From Rhodamnia argentea (lineage: Eukaryota; Streptophyta; Magnoliopsida; Myrtales; Myrtaceae): 64,000 bases of DNA. Below the pieces are notes generated by a model, which saw only the letters and a program-made list of their open reading frames with translations, did no database searches and was not told where the DNA came from. This document shows, piece after piece, positions 1 to 11,681 of this stretch. The translations under genes were made by a program, and so were the position numbers. Location of the stretch: positions 3,058,501 to 3,122,500 of the forward strand of contig NC_063160.1 of NCBI RefSeq assembly GCF_020921035.1, read 5' to 3'. The stretch's first letter is position 1, and each line of letters starts with the position of its first letter.

Positions 1-2
1 AA

Positions 3-230
3 GATGCAATAGCCATTGCAAAAAGTGAAACTTCCAATCTCAAAAAGAAATGCAATCGGTTGAAAAATGATGTGGTACAATAATTACTTAAAGATGAAAT
101 TATAGCTATTGATTATGTAATGTCAGAAGTGATTTGGGCCGATCCTCTAATTATATATAAAGGGAAATGAGAGTTAGGCCAATTGAAGAAAATAAATAGT
201 GATGGTAACTCAACCTATGTGATTGGCGAA
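3..230 (+). mobile_element. Ty1/copia RNase H tail, decayed
   Basis: Read in one frame from base 3, the DNA gives a run starting DAIAIAK and later QLLKDEIIAIDYV followed by ADPL. This is the pattern of the copia RNase H C-terminus, normally 'QLLKDG.ISIDYV.SE.NLADPLTKGL'. An in-frame stop lies just before the QLLK segment, and no LTR was recognised after it. The window edge cuts off whatever lay upstream. It is a short dead fragment of a plus-strand element. Confidence 0.6.
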
Positions 231-289
231 TATGAATAAAAAAAAGTCACCTGTTGATTTAGTAAAGCATTAATAAAAATTTCGACGGA

Positions 290-1437
290 AGGATACCACA
301 AATGCCAAAGTTTGTGTACGGCGCTCATTTTGGTGCCAAAATTTTTTGCTAGGTCACTTAACTCCCAAATCGGAGAAAAAAATAGACGTAGCATTTATAT
401 TTAAAATATTTTAATGCCATGTCATTTGTAATCAAGAAATAAGTTTATGTGACAAATTTTCTTTTATAACAAATTAGTCCACGTGACAATTTTTTTTAAA
501 AAATAGTCCATGTGGAAATTTCTTTGAATAATTCAGCCTTAAATTAAAAAATAAGCTATAAAATGAAAAATAAATAGAGATGGGTTGGTTGCGGTGGCGG
601 GGCACCGAGGGCTTGCACAACCCTTGCCGCCAATGCCCCATTGTTGTCGGCAATGACCGGCGGTGGGTGGGGGTTGATCGACGGGGGTCACCGAGCCCCG
701 ACAAGTGGCCGACGACGCCCGCCGACCGCTAACCCTCAAAAAAGCATTTTCAAGATCGGAACTTGGTTTGGGCATTTTGTCGAACAGCTGGTGTGCATTA
801 GCATACCCAAGCCAATTTCTCTTAGTTGTGTACATGGCCTTTGATCTCAACCTGGAGATATTATTAAGCACAAATGACGCAAAAATTGATATAAAAGTTC
901 ACACCAAGAGCATACAAAACTTAGTAACAGATTACAAAACTCACCTAATCGTGCTTAAAATCCCCTCAAATGTCACAGGTTTGATTGTTCCTGCAAGTTT
1001 GGGTTTGAACCCGGAACAACCAGATCCATAAACTACCCAGATTCACGCCCTTATATCTAATACACTAAAGAATTCGAGAAACACACACTCGACCACCATT
1101 AGCAGTCGGCGGGGGTCCCAAGGGGCTCGGCGACCCCTGCTCACATTACCGGCTATGGCGGGACGGTGGCGAAGGTGCAAGCCACACCCTCGCCGCTACA
1201 AGCAACCCATCTTTTAGCTTATTTTGTAGTTTTTTAATTTTTCTTTAACTTTTACATTTTTTATTGCTGATTGGATCCTCTAACGAGTCATATAGATGTC
1301 ACATAAGATTTTTGGCTAAACTCATCGGAGCTGATACTTAAATTATGGTTTTTAAAAGAAAATTGACACTTAAGTGATTCAAAAAAATTTTGGCATCAAA
1401 GTAAGCGTCATACAACCTTTGGCACTGATGTTGTCCC
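290..1437. mobile_element. Large inverted-repeat element (Pack-MULE-like)
   Basis: The left arm (about 290-730) and right arm (about 1095-1437) are inverted repeats. The outer parts match as 'gtgccaaa.tttgt.tacg' against its reverse complement near 1405-1437. The inner GC-rich parts match too: 'aagatgggttgcttg' and '..gccgagcccc' on the reversed right arm resemble 580-700 on the left. The unique centre (about 740-1085) contains a PPR-like fragment on the minus strand. I could not find a convincing target-site duplication, so the exact ends and the superfamily are uncertain. Long arms around a captured gene piece suggest a Mutator-like Pack element. Confidence 0.5.
745..871 (-). pseudogene. 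PPR-like fragment captured in foldback element
   Basis: On the minus strand one frame gives 'LNNISRLRSKAMY' followed by 'ANAHQLFDKMPKPSSD'. The AHQLFDKMP string is typical of the helix-turn-helix of a plant pentatricopeptide repeat (PPR) protein. Only about one repeat is present, and no start codon or flanking repeats are visible. It sits in the unshared centre of an inverted-repeat element, so gene capture followed by decay is the simplest reading. It could also be a chance match to a short motif. Confidence 0.3.
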
Positions 1438-3214
1438 TTTGTCTAAAAATCTCTATCCCTCCTAAAGTGAAAATAGTGCAAGACTACAATGGAAAAGAGG
1501 CTGAGCTAAGCTCTTAATGAATTTCATAGCCATTATTGGTATTGTATCAAAATCCAGAATACACATGATGGAGTCACCTATATAAGCATGGAGTGTTGCC
1601 ACTCCTATGAGAATTTTTTGCTAAAATCTCTTGAGCACTATGAATAAAGAAACCATGTGCATGGCCTATTAATGCAAAATCGTACTGAACAACAAAACTT
1701 GTGGGAGTGCAATGTGATTGGTAAAAATTACAATTCACAAAAAAAAATTTCTTGATTCATAAAAGTTTCAAACTTACCAATGGTTTCCTAAATTATATTT
1801 CATTCTTTCTAAAGCTAGTTCATAGCCTAACGAACACCGATTCTGATGCATTATAAGCCAATAACTTAGCAATATTCTATTTTTACTCTTCAAAACTTCT
1901 TGAAATATGTGGAGGATTGTTGGATATTTCAGCATGATAAAAACGATTTTGATAGTAGTTATGATGTCATGAAAACAATCATTTCGTAACGGTATTTGCA
2001 ACGGTCGTATAACGACTTTCTACCGACTATATAACTTTTGATTTTAATTCCTCATAAACCCTCTATTATTTTACAATGAGTTCATAACGGTTTCTTAACG
2101 GCTATACTTCACTTGAATATAAAATAAAATTTCAGAAGACAATCGTGTTTGATACACGAATTGAGAAAGATATATTCTTTTTCTTCTAAAAGCATTCATT
2201 TTTTTGTTGGGTTATACTCATGACGTTGTTCACGTTTCTTCTAAGGTTCAGTGCAGAGTATAAAAGAATGTCTGTCGTAGATTGAGATGATAGCCGCTAG
2301 TGCCTATCGCATCGAATTCTGTACTTTGATATGCAGAATTTATCCTCAATGATAGTGCTTGCACGTCTCAGAAAATTTTATGTTATTCTCTCATTTTTTT
2401 CAACAACTTTTATTTTTGCGTAATATGTAATAGTTTTTCAACATGTCTTTCTCACTAGTCTGGCAATCACTTCTTTGTGACTGAAGCTAATTTCTTCCAT
2501 GACTTTCTTCGCAACTGAGCCGCTAAACACGCTACGAGGTACCATCTAGCATGTCCATCAAGAACACGACGTGAGTGCCTGGGTCCAATTTTCGCCGATC
2601 CTCCCTCCAAGTCCTCATGATAGTGACGCATGACATGACTCCAGTTGACCGCTACTCCTTCCTAGCGCTAGGCGTTTCACCATTCAACGAACGAATATTA
2701 TTAGGACATAGGGGATTAGCTTCGTCCTCCATCCGCATTAGTTTAGAAATCATACGATTTTCTCTTCCGTAATTATAGAGTGATTATATTTACTAAGACA
2801 TCGAAAATACCCGACGCTACCATCTGACCACCCCATAGAAAATTATAAAGCTAGGGTTTCTGCTCTCCCTTTTCTCCCATAAAGACATATATATTATGGA
2901 TTATGCGGTGAAGTTTTCCAAAATGTCCACATCGGTGCTAGACGTGCCACGTAGGATGGTCATCGTTCATGTTAGTGATTTTTAACCAAAATTAACCGGA
3001 TAGACTCAATTGAAAAAAGAAGAAAAAGTTTAGTACTCAATTGATAAAATTAAAAATTTTAAGACTGAATTAATAACAGTGCGATAGAACTTTCTGGATA
3101 ATTTTCCCAATTTAATGTTTCACTTTTATCGTTGACAAGGCACAACAGACTGAGGTTTGCGTGGTTCAGCTTTTTCAAGGAGCTTTTAGCCTTCAAAACC
3201 CCTTGGGAGAATGC
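1438..3214. other. Intergenic, no gene recognised
   Basis: AT-rich DNA with only short ORFs that match nothing I recognise. Bases about 2930-3120 resemble the right arm of foldback elements seen elsewhere ('..ccaaaattaaccggatagactcaattg', then a run ending 'gataattttccc'), without a matching left arm. Confidence 0.4.
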
Positions 3215-3955
3215 TCAAGAGCTTGGTTTAGCTTTAGGTCAACATTTAGCCAAATATTGGTATTGGAAAAGCTGAAAGCTCAATACTGGTAGGGACCAAT
3301 ATTGGACTTTCAGCATTTGGTCAAATTCTAGAAGATATTTTCTCCTTTCAAGACTACCCTCATAAATTCCCTAATTTTTCTATTTTGCCCCTTCAGTTAC
3401 TGTCCACCTTCTTCACATTTGAGGAGGCTAGATCTGGCCGGCGAGGAGCCGACAATGGGACAGCAAGAGGTGGGTGAGGGCCACCTAGGTCACACCAACT
3501 AGGTGACGATCGCCCGAGGAGGCATGACCTCGGGGTGACGGCGCCTAGGTTTGCACGACCTCGGGGCGACGAAGCTCGAGGTCGCACGACCCAAGCGCTG
3601 TTGCTCGAGATCACCTAACCTCGGGCGGCCCTCACCTAGGTAGCGTGACCCTCAACGGGGCTGGCCTGAGGTTGGGTGATCTTAGACGATGGCCGCCGGT
3701 GCTAGATTTAGCTTTCTAGTGGCCTGAAACCTTCTTTGGTCTTGCGAAGGGTTTGATTATTTTAATAAAAATAAAAACAAAATTACATTCAAAGCCCTTT
3801 TGTGAAGTTGTTTTTACCAAACATCATTTAATCCAAAGCCCATTTCCAAATGAATTTTTAACAAACACAATTAACATTTTCTCAATCCTTTTTATGTTCA
3901 AGGCATTTGCATTTCCTCAAAGCCCGTTTGAAATGCTAAACCAAACCCTCAGTGT
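3215..3955. mobile_element. Foldback/MITE-like element with GC-rich core
   Basis: The left end carries 'gagcttggtttagctttagg'; the right end, reversed, carries 'gggtttggtttagcatttca', so the ends are inverted repeats. Between them lies a GC-rich core (about 3420-3720) with reiterated 'gcacgacctcgggg'-like and 'cacctaggt' words. There is no coding capacity. I did not find a clear target-site duplication, so the ends are approximate. Confidence 0.5.
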
Positions 3956-5421
3956 GAGAAAGAGATAGGTATTAGAACTAATCATTTGATTAACAACTAA
4001 TTAAAGCTAGTTGACCGATAAAATTTACCATTCTTTGGACGTGGTTTGCTGACGACTTTCTCTCCGCTGTGTGCTTAGGTCCCATCTTGGACCTGGCCAA
4101 ACCACGCAACTGCACATGCACGAGACCATGTCCAAAGCCAGGACGAGACAACATCATCTCCAATGACTTTAATCGAAAGGATCACGGCTAAAGAAAAAGG
4201 ATCCAATCAGCAAGGAGGCAACTCCTCCTTCCCATTCATTGACCGATTGGGTTACACACTCCAATTAATTCTTGTTAACATTTAAACTAAATTCATTGTG
4301 AAGTCGCCGATTATACAAAAAAGTTGTCAATCTCAGTGAAAAGTTGTCGATGTCCATTCAAGATTGAAGTTGTTGATTGTCGATCAGTGAACCTCAATGT
4401 CTATTCATAATTGTCAATTAGCTTGTCAATGTCTGTTCGGTTTCTAAGACTGGTGCAAGAATTAAAGTCATAATTAAGGACTCCATTTTTTTCTTTTCTT
4501 TTTTTTTTCTTTTTCCTTCTTCTTCGGTCGATCGCCCACAAGTGAGCGAGGCTAGGCGTTGTAGGACTTGGCTAGCGGCGAGCCTTGCTGGAGCCTCGTG
4601 GCCCCGGCTAAGGTTGGCAAGGCTCGACCGCTAAAATTTGGTGAGCACGAGCCTGCCAGCTGGTGGCGAAGCTTGGCAACCGGTCACGAGCCAAACAAGA
4701 AAGGAAAAAGAACATAAAAAAAATAAAAATCAAAGAGAAAAAAGATAAAAGAGAATAATTAAAAAATCATTTTTTTAGAAATAAAAATTAAAAAAAGTTA
4801 TTAAAAGGCATCTACAATGGAAATTGATTTTGTTTACCAAACGGCAGAAAATATTTTCCAGTTCTTTTTCAGGTTTAAGCCAAATATCGAAAAATATCGT
4901 TATGTTCCTGGAAAATACTTTATGGAAACACCACATTTTGCATGAAACAAACGGAGCCTAAGAAGTTTTTTTTGTATTTCTATGTGTAGTCCTTTGTTTT
5001 TGAGAGGTCCCAAGAATCTATATCCTTGGAATGCTAGACGCGCTTATGAGTCATTTAAAAGGAAGATCAAGAGTCGTGTAAGAAGCCTATACATGTGCAA
5101 GTCTTGTAATCATTTCGATATGGGTGAATTAAGGTGAAATAGAGAGAAATACAAAGGCCCATCAACTTCCTCTCCTTCTTGAGTTATGTGAGTTGTGAGT
5201 GTTTCGCCTTAAAATGGTCCCATCACTCGTCATAATGTGATAAGTTTAATTTAGAGTTAAGAGTGAATTAGGAAGAATGCTTAAAACCTTCTTTTTTTAT
5301 AAGTCCAAGATATGCCGGAAGATTGTCACATGTTTATAAACAGGAACAAGAATCGGTGACTCTATAATAAATGAACGAACGGAACCCTAAATGTATACAA
5401 AACAAGTGACAAATAGTTCAA
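3956..5421. other. Intergenic with foldback fragment
   Basis: No gene recognised. Bases 4515-4690 are a GC-rich core of the 'gagcgaggctaggcg' type seen in several foldback elements here. Bases 4800-4965 are an arm containing 'cagaaaatattttccag' and ending 'caaacggagcct', related to the ends of the element at about 20.5-21.2 kb. The matching left arm was not found, so this looks like a truncated copy. The stretch just before 5422 is the 3' flank of the ascorbate oxidase gene. Confidence 0.4.
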
Positions 5422-8045
5422 TTATGGTGTCTTGAAGCCTTTTGTCTCGCCACATCCCATGATCTCAGAAGGCAACTTTCCCACCTTGTCGACACCTTCT
5501 TCAAACACCGCGCCCATGCCCATGTAGAAATGAGACTCTACATGGCAATGGAACAACCAAACGCCCGGATTATCTGCGATAAATCTGAGGGCAGTCCACC
5601 CGTAAGGATGGACGGCTACCGTGTTCTTCTTTATCGGGTTCGCCAAATTGTACTTCTTCGGGTCGTTGTCGGGGTCGAATTTGCCTATCCCGTACCCAAG
5701 GACCCAGAAATCGTGGCCGTGGAGGTGCCATGGGTGCGTCTCGCTGTTGTTCACGATCATGGAGTTTGCATTTTGCAATATGATGTCCACTGTAGTGTTG
5801 AACTTCAGTCTATAGATCGCGTTGCTAGAGGTGGCATTGGTGTTGTTCGCGACGCGGTAGATGGGGTAGTCTGCAAAGCCGGGTAGCTGGTCGGGAAGTG
5901 GGCGCTGATCGAACACGTGGTGGAGATTCTCCTTGAGGGCAATTAGGTACGGCGTGTTCGGGAGCGAGAGTGATACGTTGTTCAGGGACCAATGGTAATA
6001 ACCGTCGATCTTGTTCTGCGTGTTGAGGAACACAATCACTCGGTCCGATTTGGGCGGCGGAGTGTGGATGTACCCTTGGCGGGCTTTGATCGCCGAACTC
6101 TGAGCCAATCGTGGCGCGACGTCGTTCCACATCGGGCCGGCGGGTGGATTCGTGGGTGGGACCCTCTTCGGGTGGTTCGGGTAATAATTGAGGACGGCCA
6201 GACCGGGAGGGGTCGTGGCCGTGGCGTTCCGGCCAACAATGTTGGTCGTGATCCAGTAATTTCTTGATGGTTCTTGGTCGATTTTGATCAAGACAGAGTA
6301 CGTCTCGCCCGAGTAGATGAACAGATTTTGGACCACAATTGGCTCTACGTAATGCCCGTCTGCTTCAACTATAGTCATGTTGTGACCCTGCAAAATATAT
6401 TTATATTTGTCATATGATCCAGCATCGAATTCCAAATTATAATTACATATTTCACTTGATTCCGGAAAAAAATAAAAATGAAACGAAGAAATTTCTTTTT
6501 TTGGTCGGAGAAGTCATATCTCAAAATTAAGGTGGGAATGTAACGAGCATCCAACGTTGTTTTACTTTCTTGGTACAAGTGGATATTCTAATTTGCTCAG
6601 GATGTGGACACATTTAATAATTGGCCAACACCGAGATTGCTGTTTACCCTTTATTTCGTTACTGTTCCTCGACTTCTAAATTTTGTGCAAATTTTTAAAT
6701 ATCCCATCCAAAAAATTCAACTTTAGACCAAAAAAATAAAAAATAAAAAACCAAAAAATTCAACTTATAAAGTGGAATGAAACTAAGAGGTGTATAAGGT
6801 CATTATAAGGATTCTTGTGTGTAAACTTGCAAGACAATTTAACACATCATCTCGTGTGTAATCTGAAATGAGATGTTAACAGTGAAGGTCTTTCGTCTTC
6901 GAGACTTTAAAATCGCTCTAGGAAGCCACGAAAAAAGAAGAACCAAAGGAATAATTTTTAGGTGATGAAAGTTTACCTCAATTTGAAAGCTGAGAGCCGA
7001 AAGAGTGGCCGTACTCGAAATCCTGAGGCGATATTTTTTACCGGGGACGACTGTTAATACGTATGGCGAACATTCGGGATTGGTAGCATTACAAGCCGAT
7101 GGATCTGAGCTTGGAGGGGCCAATTTGGAGCAATCAAACTTTCCCTTCCCATGAATTAGCAGTGACTACAATTCAAGCAAAAAAGGTAAAAAAAAAATAT
7201 GAGCAAAGAGTGAAAATGGGGTTTAAGTTTTGGAATTGGGAAGCAAAGAAACTTAATTACTTGAGGCTCCCCAACCCAACCGAAGGGAATGGAGGATAGA
7301 CCAACAGCTTGTTCATAAGTGCTGTTGTGGTACCAGTCGCTGAGGATGATGCTCTTGTCATAGTCGTAAGGGAACGGCTCGGCCATGCCGTCCGGCAGCG
7401 AAACCCGGATCGATCCATACAGTCCGGCCCCTCTTTGCATCCCGTAATGAGCATGGTACAAGTATGTTCCGGCCTACATAAGGTAAGAAGTATAATGTCA
7501 TCCAGAGCTGCTTGATATGACGGTTTAGAAAAGCTCGCATGAACAGGGTGCGAACGATAATCTTTGTATTGGATGAGACTCACCCGGTCAACGATAAAGC
7601 GATAGGTAAAAGTGTCTCCAGGCAAAATAGGGCACTGAGTCACACCCCCGGTTCCGTCGCTCCACGGGCTTCCAATCTGCAATTTAGTCCAGCCGGAATC
7701 ATCATCTCAAGAACTTATCATCACCAAATCATCACGAAACACTCGACCGAGACCTTCTTAACATAGTTTCAATTTGGTTCACCATAATACCTGTCTGATT
7801 CCGTGCCAGTGAATCGCGAGATTCTCGGTCCCCAAGTTGTTGGTGACTTCCACGACGACGGTGTCCCCCTGTTGTGCCAGAATGGCCGGACCCGGGGTCT
7901 TGCCGTTGACGGTGATGGCCAGCTTCTCATAGCAGTCCGGCGACTTGAACTCATACTTCACATCCCACTTGTAGTGACGAACTCTAGCCTCCGCCAGTGC
8001 CATCGTCGCGAGGACACATAGCGACAACGTGATTAATCGACTCAT
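5422..8045 (-). CDS. AAO: L-ascorbate oxidase, five exons, intact
   Basis: Secreted blue multicopper oxidase that oxidises ascorbate in the cell wall and reduces O2 to water. Exons, in coding order: 8045-7791, 7676-7584, 7473-7261, 7165-6977, 6387-5422. All introns are GT-AG and phase 0, giving 571 residues, the usual family length. The chosen ATG starts a signal peptide ([20 protein letters not shown]); the open frame further upstream is ignored because it would bury this. Copper motifs are complete: HWHG (79-82), HAH (123-125), HPWHLHGH (468-475) and [12 protein letters not shown] (530-541) with the axial Met. Complete ligands distinguish it from SKU5-like homologues, which lack them. A dead tandem paralogue lies 8 kb upstream on the same strand. 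The exon model is by eye, but homology and frame agree throughout. Confidence 0.93.
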
Positions 8046-8224
8046 TTTTCGGGGCTTATGGCGATCGAACTGCACGCACCGTATCGAAGAATCGCTCGAA
8101 CGGACGGGACTTCTGCGGCGAATGTCAACAATGAGGATAAAAGAAGAAGGAGGAGGTGGTATTGGAATATGCCACGGTCTCTTGGGCACTTCGTCGATGA
8201 AAACCGAGAATGCTCTTTCGTCGT

Positions 8225-8232
8225 TATTTATA
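8225..8232 (-). promoter_or_regulatory. Putative TATA box of ascorbate oxidase
   Basis: The minus strand reads TATAAATA here, about 180 bases before the chosen start codon and in otherwise non-coding DNA. Spacing would give a 5' leader of roughly 150 bases. There is no transcript evidence. Confidence 0.45.
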
Positions 8233-8376
8233 ATGTCCAAAGAGAAACAATTTCATCACGTTGTACCGTATGTCAAGTTACTTAGTCGCATATATTGTCC
8301 CTTACTATTCAACGCGTTTTGCCCTGGAGTTTTGACCTGCCCAATACGAATGTGTCGATCAATCCAAAAAAATACC

Positions 8377-8506
8377 CATCAATCGAAAATGCTTGGTGAT
8401 TTCCGTAACTTTCAGGAACTAAATTGTTCAATGTTAAGTACCAATCAATTAAAATGCCGCGTAATTTCCGTCACTTTCGGGAACTTAGTTGTTTAATGTT
8501 TTCTGG
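8377..8506. repeat. Degenerate 64-bp tandem duplication
   Basis: Two adjacent units share 'atttccgt.actttc.gga', then 'gaact.a.ttgtt.aatgtt', each beginning with 'ccaatcaat' or 'ccatcaatc'. The unit is about 64 bases and the copies differ at roughly a quarter of positions. It lies some 330 bases upstream of the ascorbate oxidase start codon. Confidence 0.6.
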
Positions 8507-9039
8507 GGAAGAACTTTTCCGCCGTCTGGCTTGTCGCCATTTTCTAAAAATTTGATTCTTGTTTATTTTGTGGAAAGGAGAAGTGCATTTACCATATTGG
8601 CCTCGGTCAAAAGTTAGAAGATATGTCGCCGGGTCCTGGTCCGCACTTCCAAATCCAGAAGGGGGGAAGTATTCTTTGGACCCGAATTCGATAAGGCTTA
8701 GGGCACCCCTGTCAACTTATTAACGCAGATATAATTTGTCCGCCATATTCATTGTGATTTCATTTATTTTGGGGGTATTTTCTTCGTTAGAACTAGAATG
8801 TTAAAGAAAAAGCAGTTGCACACATGTCCTGTTGCCTATGACCGGCCACCGGCGAAAAAAAAAAGAAAAAGAATAAAAAAAGTTGTCAAAAAAATTTAAA
8901 AATAATTGTCCATTTTAGTTCGAGCCGCTCCACATAGGACGTTAGTGTCCACGTTAGCAATTTTTAGCCTAAATTAGCCGGATGGATCAATTGTCCAAAT
9001 GTGAAAAGGTTTATGACTAAATTTGAATATTTTTATCAA
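8507..9039. other. Intergenic, foldback arm only
   Basis: No gene recognised. Bases about 8880-9035 resemble a single arm of the element family seen in the BAHD intron ('ttagccggatggatcaattg', then 'aaaggtttatgactaaattt'). The other arm is missing. Confidence 0.4.
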
Positions 9040-9243
9040 TTATTTCAAAACATGTAGAACATTTAATCTCAAGAACTCAACATCTCTTGATTGTACAATG
9101 ATATTTGAATCTAAATCAAGAAGCCTATAAACTTTAGTGTTTTTAGCATATCCAAGAAAAACACTTTTGATGGATCTTGGATCAAATTTTGTCTTCTTGG
9201 GATCATCTAGAATATGCCAAACAACCCCGCACTTTAAGGTGTG
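9040..9243 (-). mobile_element. Ty1/copia integrase C-terminal fragment
   Basis: The minus strand reads 'KCGVVWHILDDPKKTKFDPR' followed by 'SIKSVFLGYAKNTKVYRLLD'. This is the post-core region of copia integrase, where 'K.D.RS..C.FLGY....GYR..D' is the family pattern. It is a fragment without the catalytic core; the core piece lies on the same strand at 9690-10165, separated by LTR-like DNA. Confidence 0.75.
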
Positions 9244-9299
9244 ATCATAATATGAATGTATGCAGTATATGATTTTCAACACTAGTATGCAATATTCTA

Positions 9300-9690
9300 T
9301 CAAACATAGTAAGATGAGTTCAGAGATAGAGAAAATTGCACACTATGATTATGGTGGTTCGACTTAGATCAAATCTACGTTCACTCTCCCATACCGACAG
9401 CCGATAAGTTAGATTCTGCTAGACGAATCAAAAAGGGTTTACAACAAGTAATGATTCTCTCTTTGATAGATCACATTATCCTCTCTCGATCACTTTTATA
9501 AAACCTCTCAAAATTATTCTAATGTATATATCATGATGGCAAGTGTATAGAATCTTAAGTGCTCTTTGAACTTTGGAATTGTTGATTCTAATTCACGCTC
9601 ATAACTGTGCCGTTGATCTCCTTTCATACTCCTTTCCTTCCAAACTAGCTATTGTAGGTCTTCAAAGGATCCCTCTTCCACCTGAAATAG
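9300..9690 (-). mobile_element. LTR-like fragment of copia type
   Basis: Reversed, this DNA reads 'gagtgaacgtagatttgatc' then 'taagtcgaaccaccataat', the wording common at the R/U5 end of plant copia LTRs. It interrupts two pieces of minus-strand integrase, so it is probably a nested or rearranged LTR remnant. Boundaries are approximate. Confidence 0.4.
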
Positions 9691-10165
9691 AATAGATTAA
9701 AGTATTTACCAAATGCAATAAGGTTAAGGATAGTTTTGTTAATATGAAAATATTTTAGAGAAGTGTTTCTCAACAACATTCAGTAAGCATACCTCTTCCG
9801 AAAGATTGATTGGTAGCTTTGAATTTGAAAGCATAAAATTAACTATTTTCCCTAAAGACCTATCATTTCTTTTAGCTAAATCATTTTGTTGTCGAGTGTA
9901 CGATGCTGAAACCCGATGAATAATATCATGTTCTTCACAAAAGGCTGAAAAATCATTTAAGAAATATTTTCCACCTCTATTTGAATGTAGAACTTTGATT
10001 TTCCTTTCTAATTAATTTTTTTTACTCCAGCCTTATATTTCTTAAACATAGTAAATGCTTCGTTTTTTGATCTTAGGAGATAAATATATAAACACTTAGT
10101 GCAATCATCTACAAAAGTAATGAAATATCTTTTGCCACTGCCGATTAACATGCCATTGAATTCAT
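9690..10165 (-). mobile_element. Ty1/copia integrase core fragment
   Basis: The minus strand gives 'GKRYFITFVDDCTKCLYIYL', then 'HSNRGGKYFLNDFSAFCEEH', then 'IIHRVSASYTRQQNDLAKRN'. These are the core-domain segments of copia integrase around its second and third catalytic positions. The expected catalytic sites are already altered (an Asn where Asp is usual in HSDxG; QQND for QQNG), and the frame is broken near 10010. It is a dead element. Confidence 0.75.
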
Positions 10166-10184
10166 TTGTCACTATGCACCAATT

Positions 10185-11291
10185 TCAATAAATTTATCTA
10201 TGGTTTTGCAGCAAATGATACAGGTAAAAAGTCTATGTATGATTTGAAATAAGCTTCTAAACAGTGGTACTTAAAGTTTTATATTATTGTTACTTCTTTT
10301 GGGTTTATTGAAAACAAACTGGATCGGTCTATATACCGCAAGGTCAATAGGAGCAAATTTATTTTTCTTGTTTTTTATGTTAATGGCATCTTGCTTGCTA
10401 GCAACAATGTTGAATTATTGCATGAGACAAAAAGAATATTGTCACAAAGCTTTGATATGAAGGATCTTGCTAAGTCGTCTTTTGTCATTGGCATTGAGAT
10501 CCATAGGGATCGTTCTCGCCGCATATTGGGCTTATCTTAGAGGGCATATATTGATCGTATTTTGGAGAGATTCAATATGCAGCAATGCAAACTATGAATT
10601 GCTTCTGTTTGCAAAGATGATAAATTGAGTCTTTCATAATGTCCTTATTCATATATTGAAAAAGCACAGATGAAGAATGTACCTTATGCTAATGCACTTA
10701 GTAGTATCATGTATGCTCAAGTCCGTATTAGGCCATACATTACTTTTGCAATAGAACTTCTACGCAAATATCCATCAAATCAAGGACACGATTACTGGGT
10801 TGCTGCCAAGAAGGTTTTAAGATACTTAAAAAGGACTAGAGATTATATGTTGATTTATATATATGTTCAAAACCCGTAGTTAGTAGGGTATTTAGATTCA
10901 GATTATACTGGCTGTCAAGATGACAAAAAGTCAATAACATGGTACATTTTTATGCTAGCAAGTGGTGTAGTATCATGGAAAATTGAGAAACAGAAAATAG
11001 TATCATCCTCTACTATGCAAAAGGAGTTTATAGCATGCTTTCGGCTGCTACTCAAGCTATTTAGCTCCGGAATCTCATTAAAGAGTTGCATGTGTTTGAT
11101 TTCGACGATAGACCCATATAGTTATATTGTGACAATAACTCTATAGTGTTGTACATTAACAACAACAGAGATCTCAAGGGGTTTAAGCATATGGAGGTCA
11201 AATTTTTTACTATAAAGGAATCCGTACAAAATGATGACGTTATAGTATAGCATATTTCTACAGATGATATGATTGCTAATCTACCGACTAA
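10185..11291 (+). mobile_element. Ty1/copia RT-RNase H fragment
   Basis: Plus-strand copia reverse transcriptase and RNase H, broken by stops. Recognisable segments are 'KSMYDLK*ASKQWYLKFY', then 'FIFLVFYVNGILLASNN' at the place of the catalytic YVDD (here YVNG, so inactive). Further on are 'MKNVPYANALSSIMYAQVRI' (10670 on) and the C-terminal 'MIANLPTK', after which a MITE interrupts the reading frame. The 5' half is missing; the adjacent integrase pieces run on the opposite strand, so this is a rearranged or composite remnant. Confidence 0.8.
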
Positions 11292-11678
11292 GGGTGCGTA
11301 TGGTAACGTTTCTGTTCCCGGAACAACTTTTGGAACATAAACACTTTTTTCTGTTTCTGTTCCCGGCAACGATTTTTGAGAACAGAAACGCGTTTGGTAA
11401 CTATAAAAAAAAATGTGTTCAAAAGCTTTGATAAAAAGTTGTCGTCTTTGAGAGTGTGAAGGAATAGTCCAGGAACAGAGGGTTGCAAAAAGTGTTCCTC
11501 TTGCGTTATAAAATGTGTTAAAATTTTTTGATAAAAAGTGTTCTGGGAACAAAGAAACAAGTATTTTTTGTTTCTCGTTTCTGCTCTAAAAGTGTTCCCG
11601 TTTCTGAAAAGTGTTCCCGGAACACTTTGGGAACATTTTTTTACCATACGCGTTTCTGGAGCGTTACCATACGCACCC
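11292..11678. mobile_element. PIF/Harbinger-like MITE inside copia
   Basis: The ends are inverted repeats: left 'gggtgcgtatggtaacg', right 'cgttaccatacgcaccc'. The insertion is flanked by TAA (11289-11291 and 11679-11681), the 3-bp target duplication of PIF/Harbinger elements. Removing the element restores the copia frame from '..LPTK' to 'GLRLCVFE', which confirms both boundaries. The interior is made of reiterated 'gttcccggaac'-like words on both strands, so the whole 387 bases can fold back. It encodes nothing. Confidence 0.85.
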
Positions 11679-11681
11679 TAA

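Noticed and set aside
290-1437. Nine-base target duplication for the Pack-MULE-like element
   Set aside because: The flanking 9-mers share only about five bases, no better than chance.
5530-5886. 118-codon plus-strand ORF
   Set aside because: Antisense shadow of the ascorbate oxidase last exon, whose copper motifs are unmistakable.
8029-8496. 155-codon plus-strand ORF
   Set aside because: Antisense to the first exon and promoter of the ascorbate oxidase gene, with no recognisable domain.
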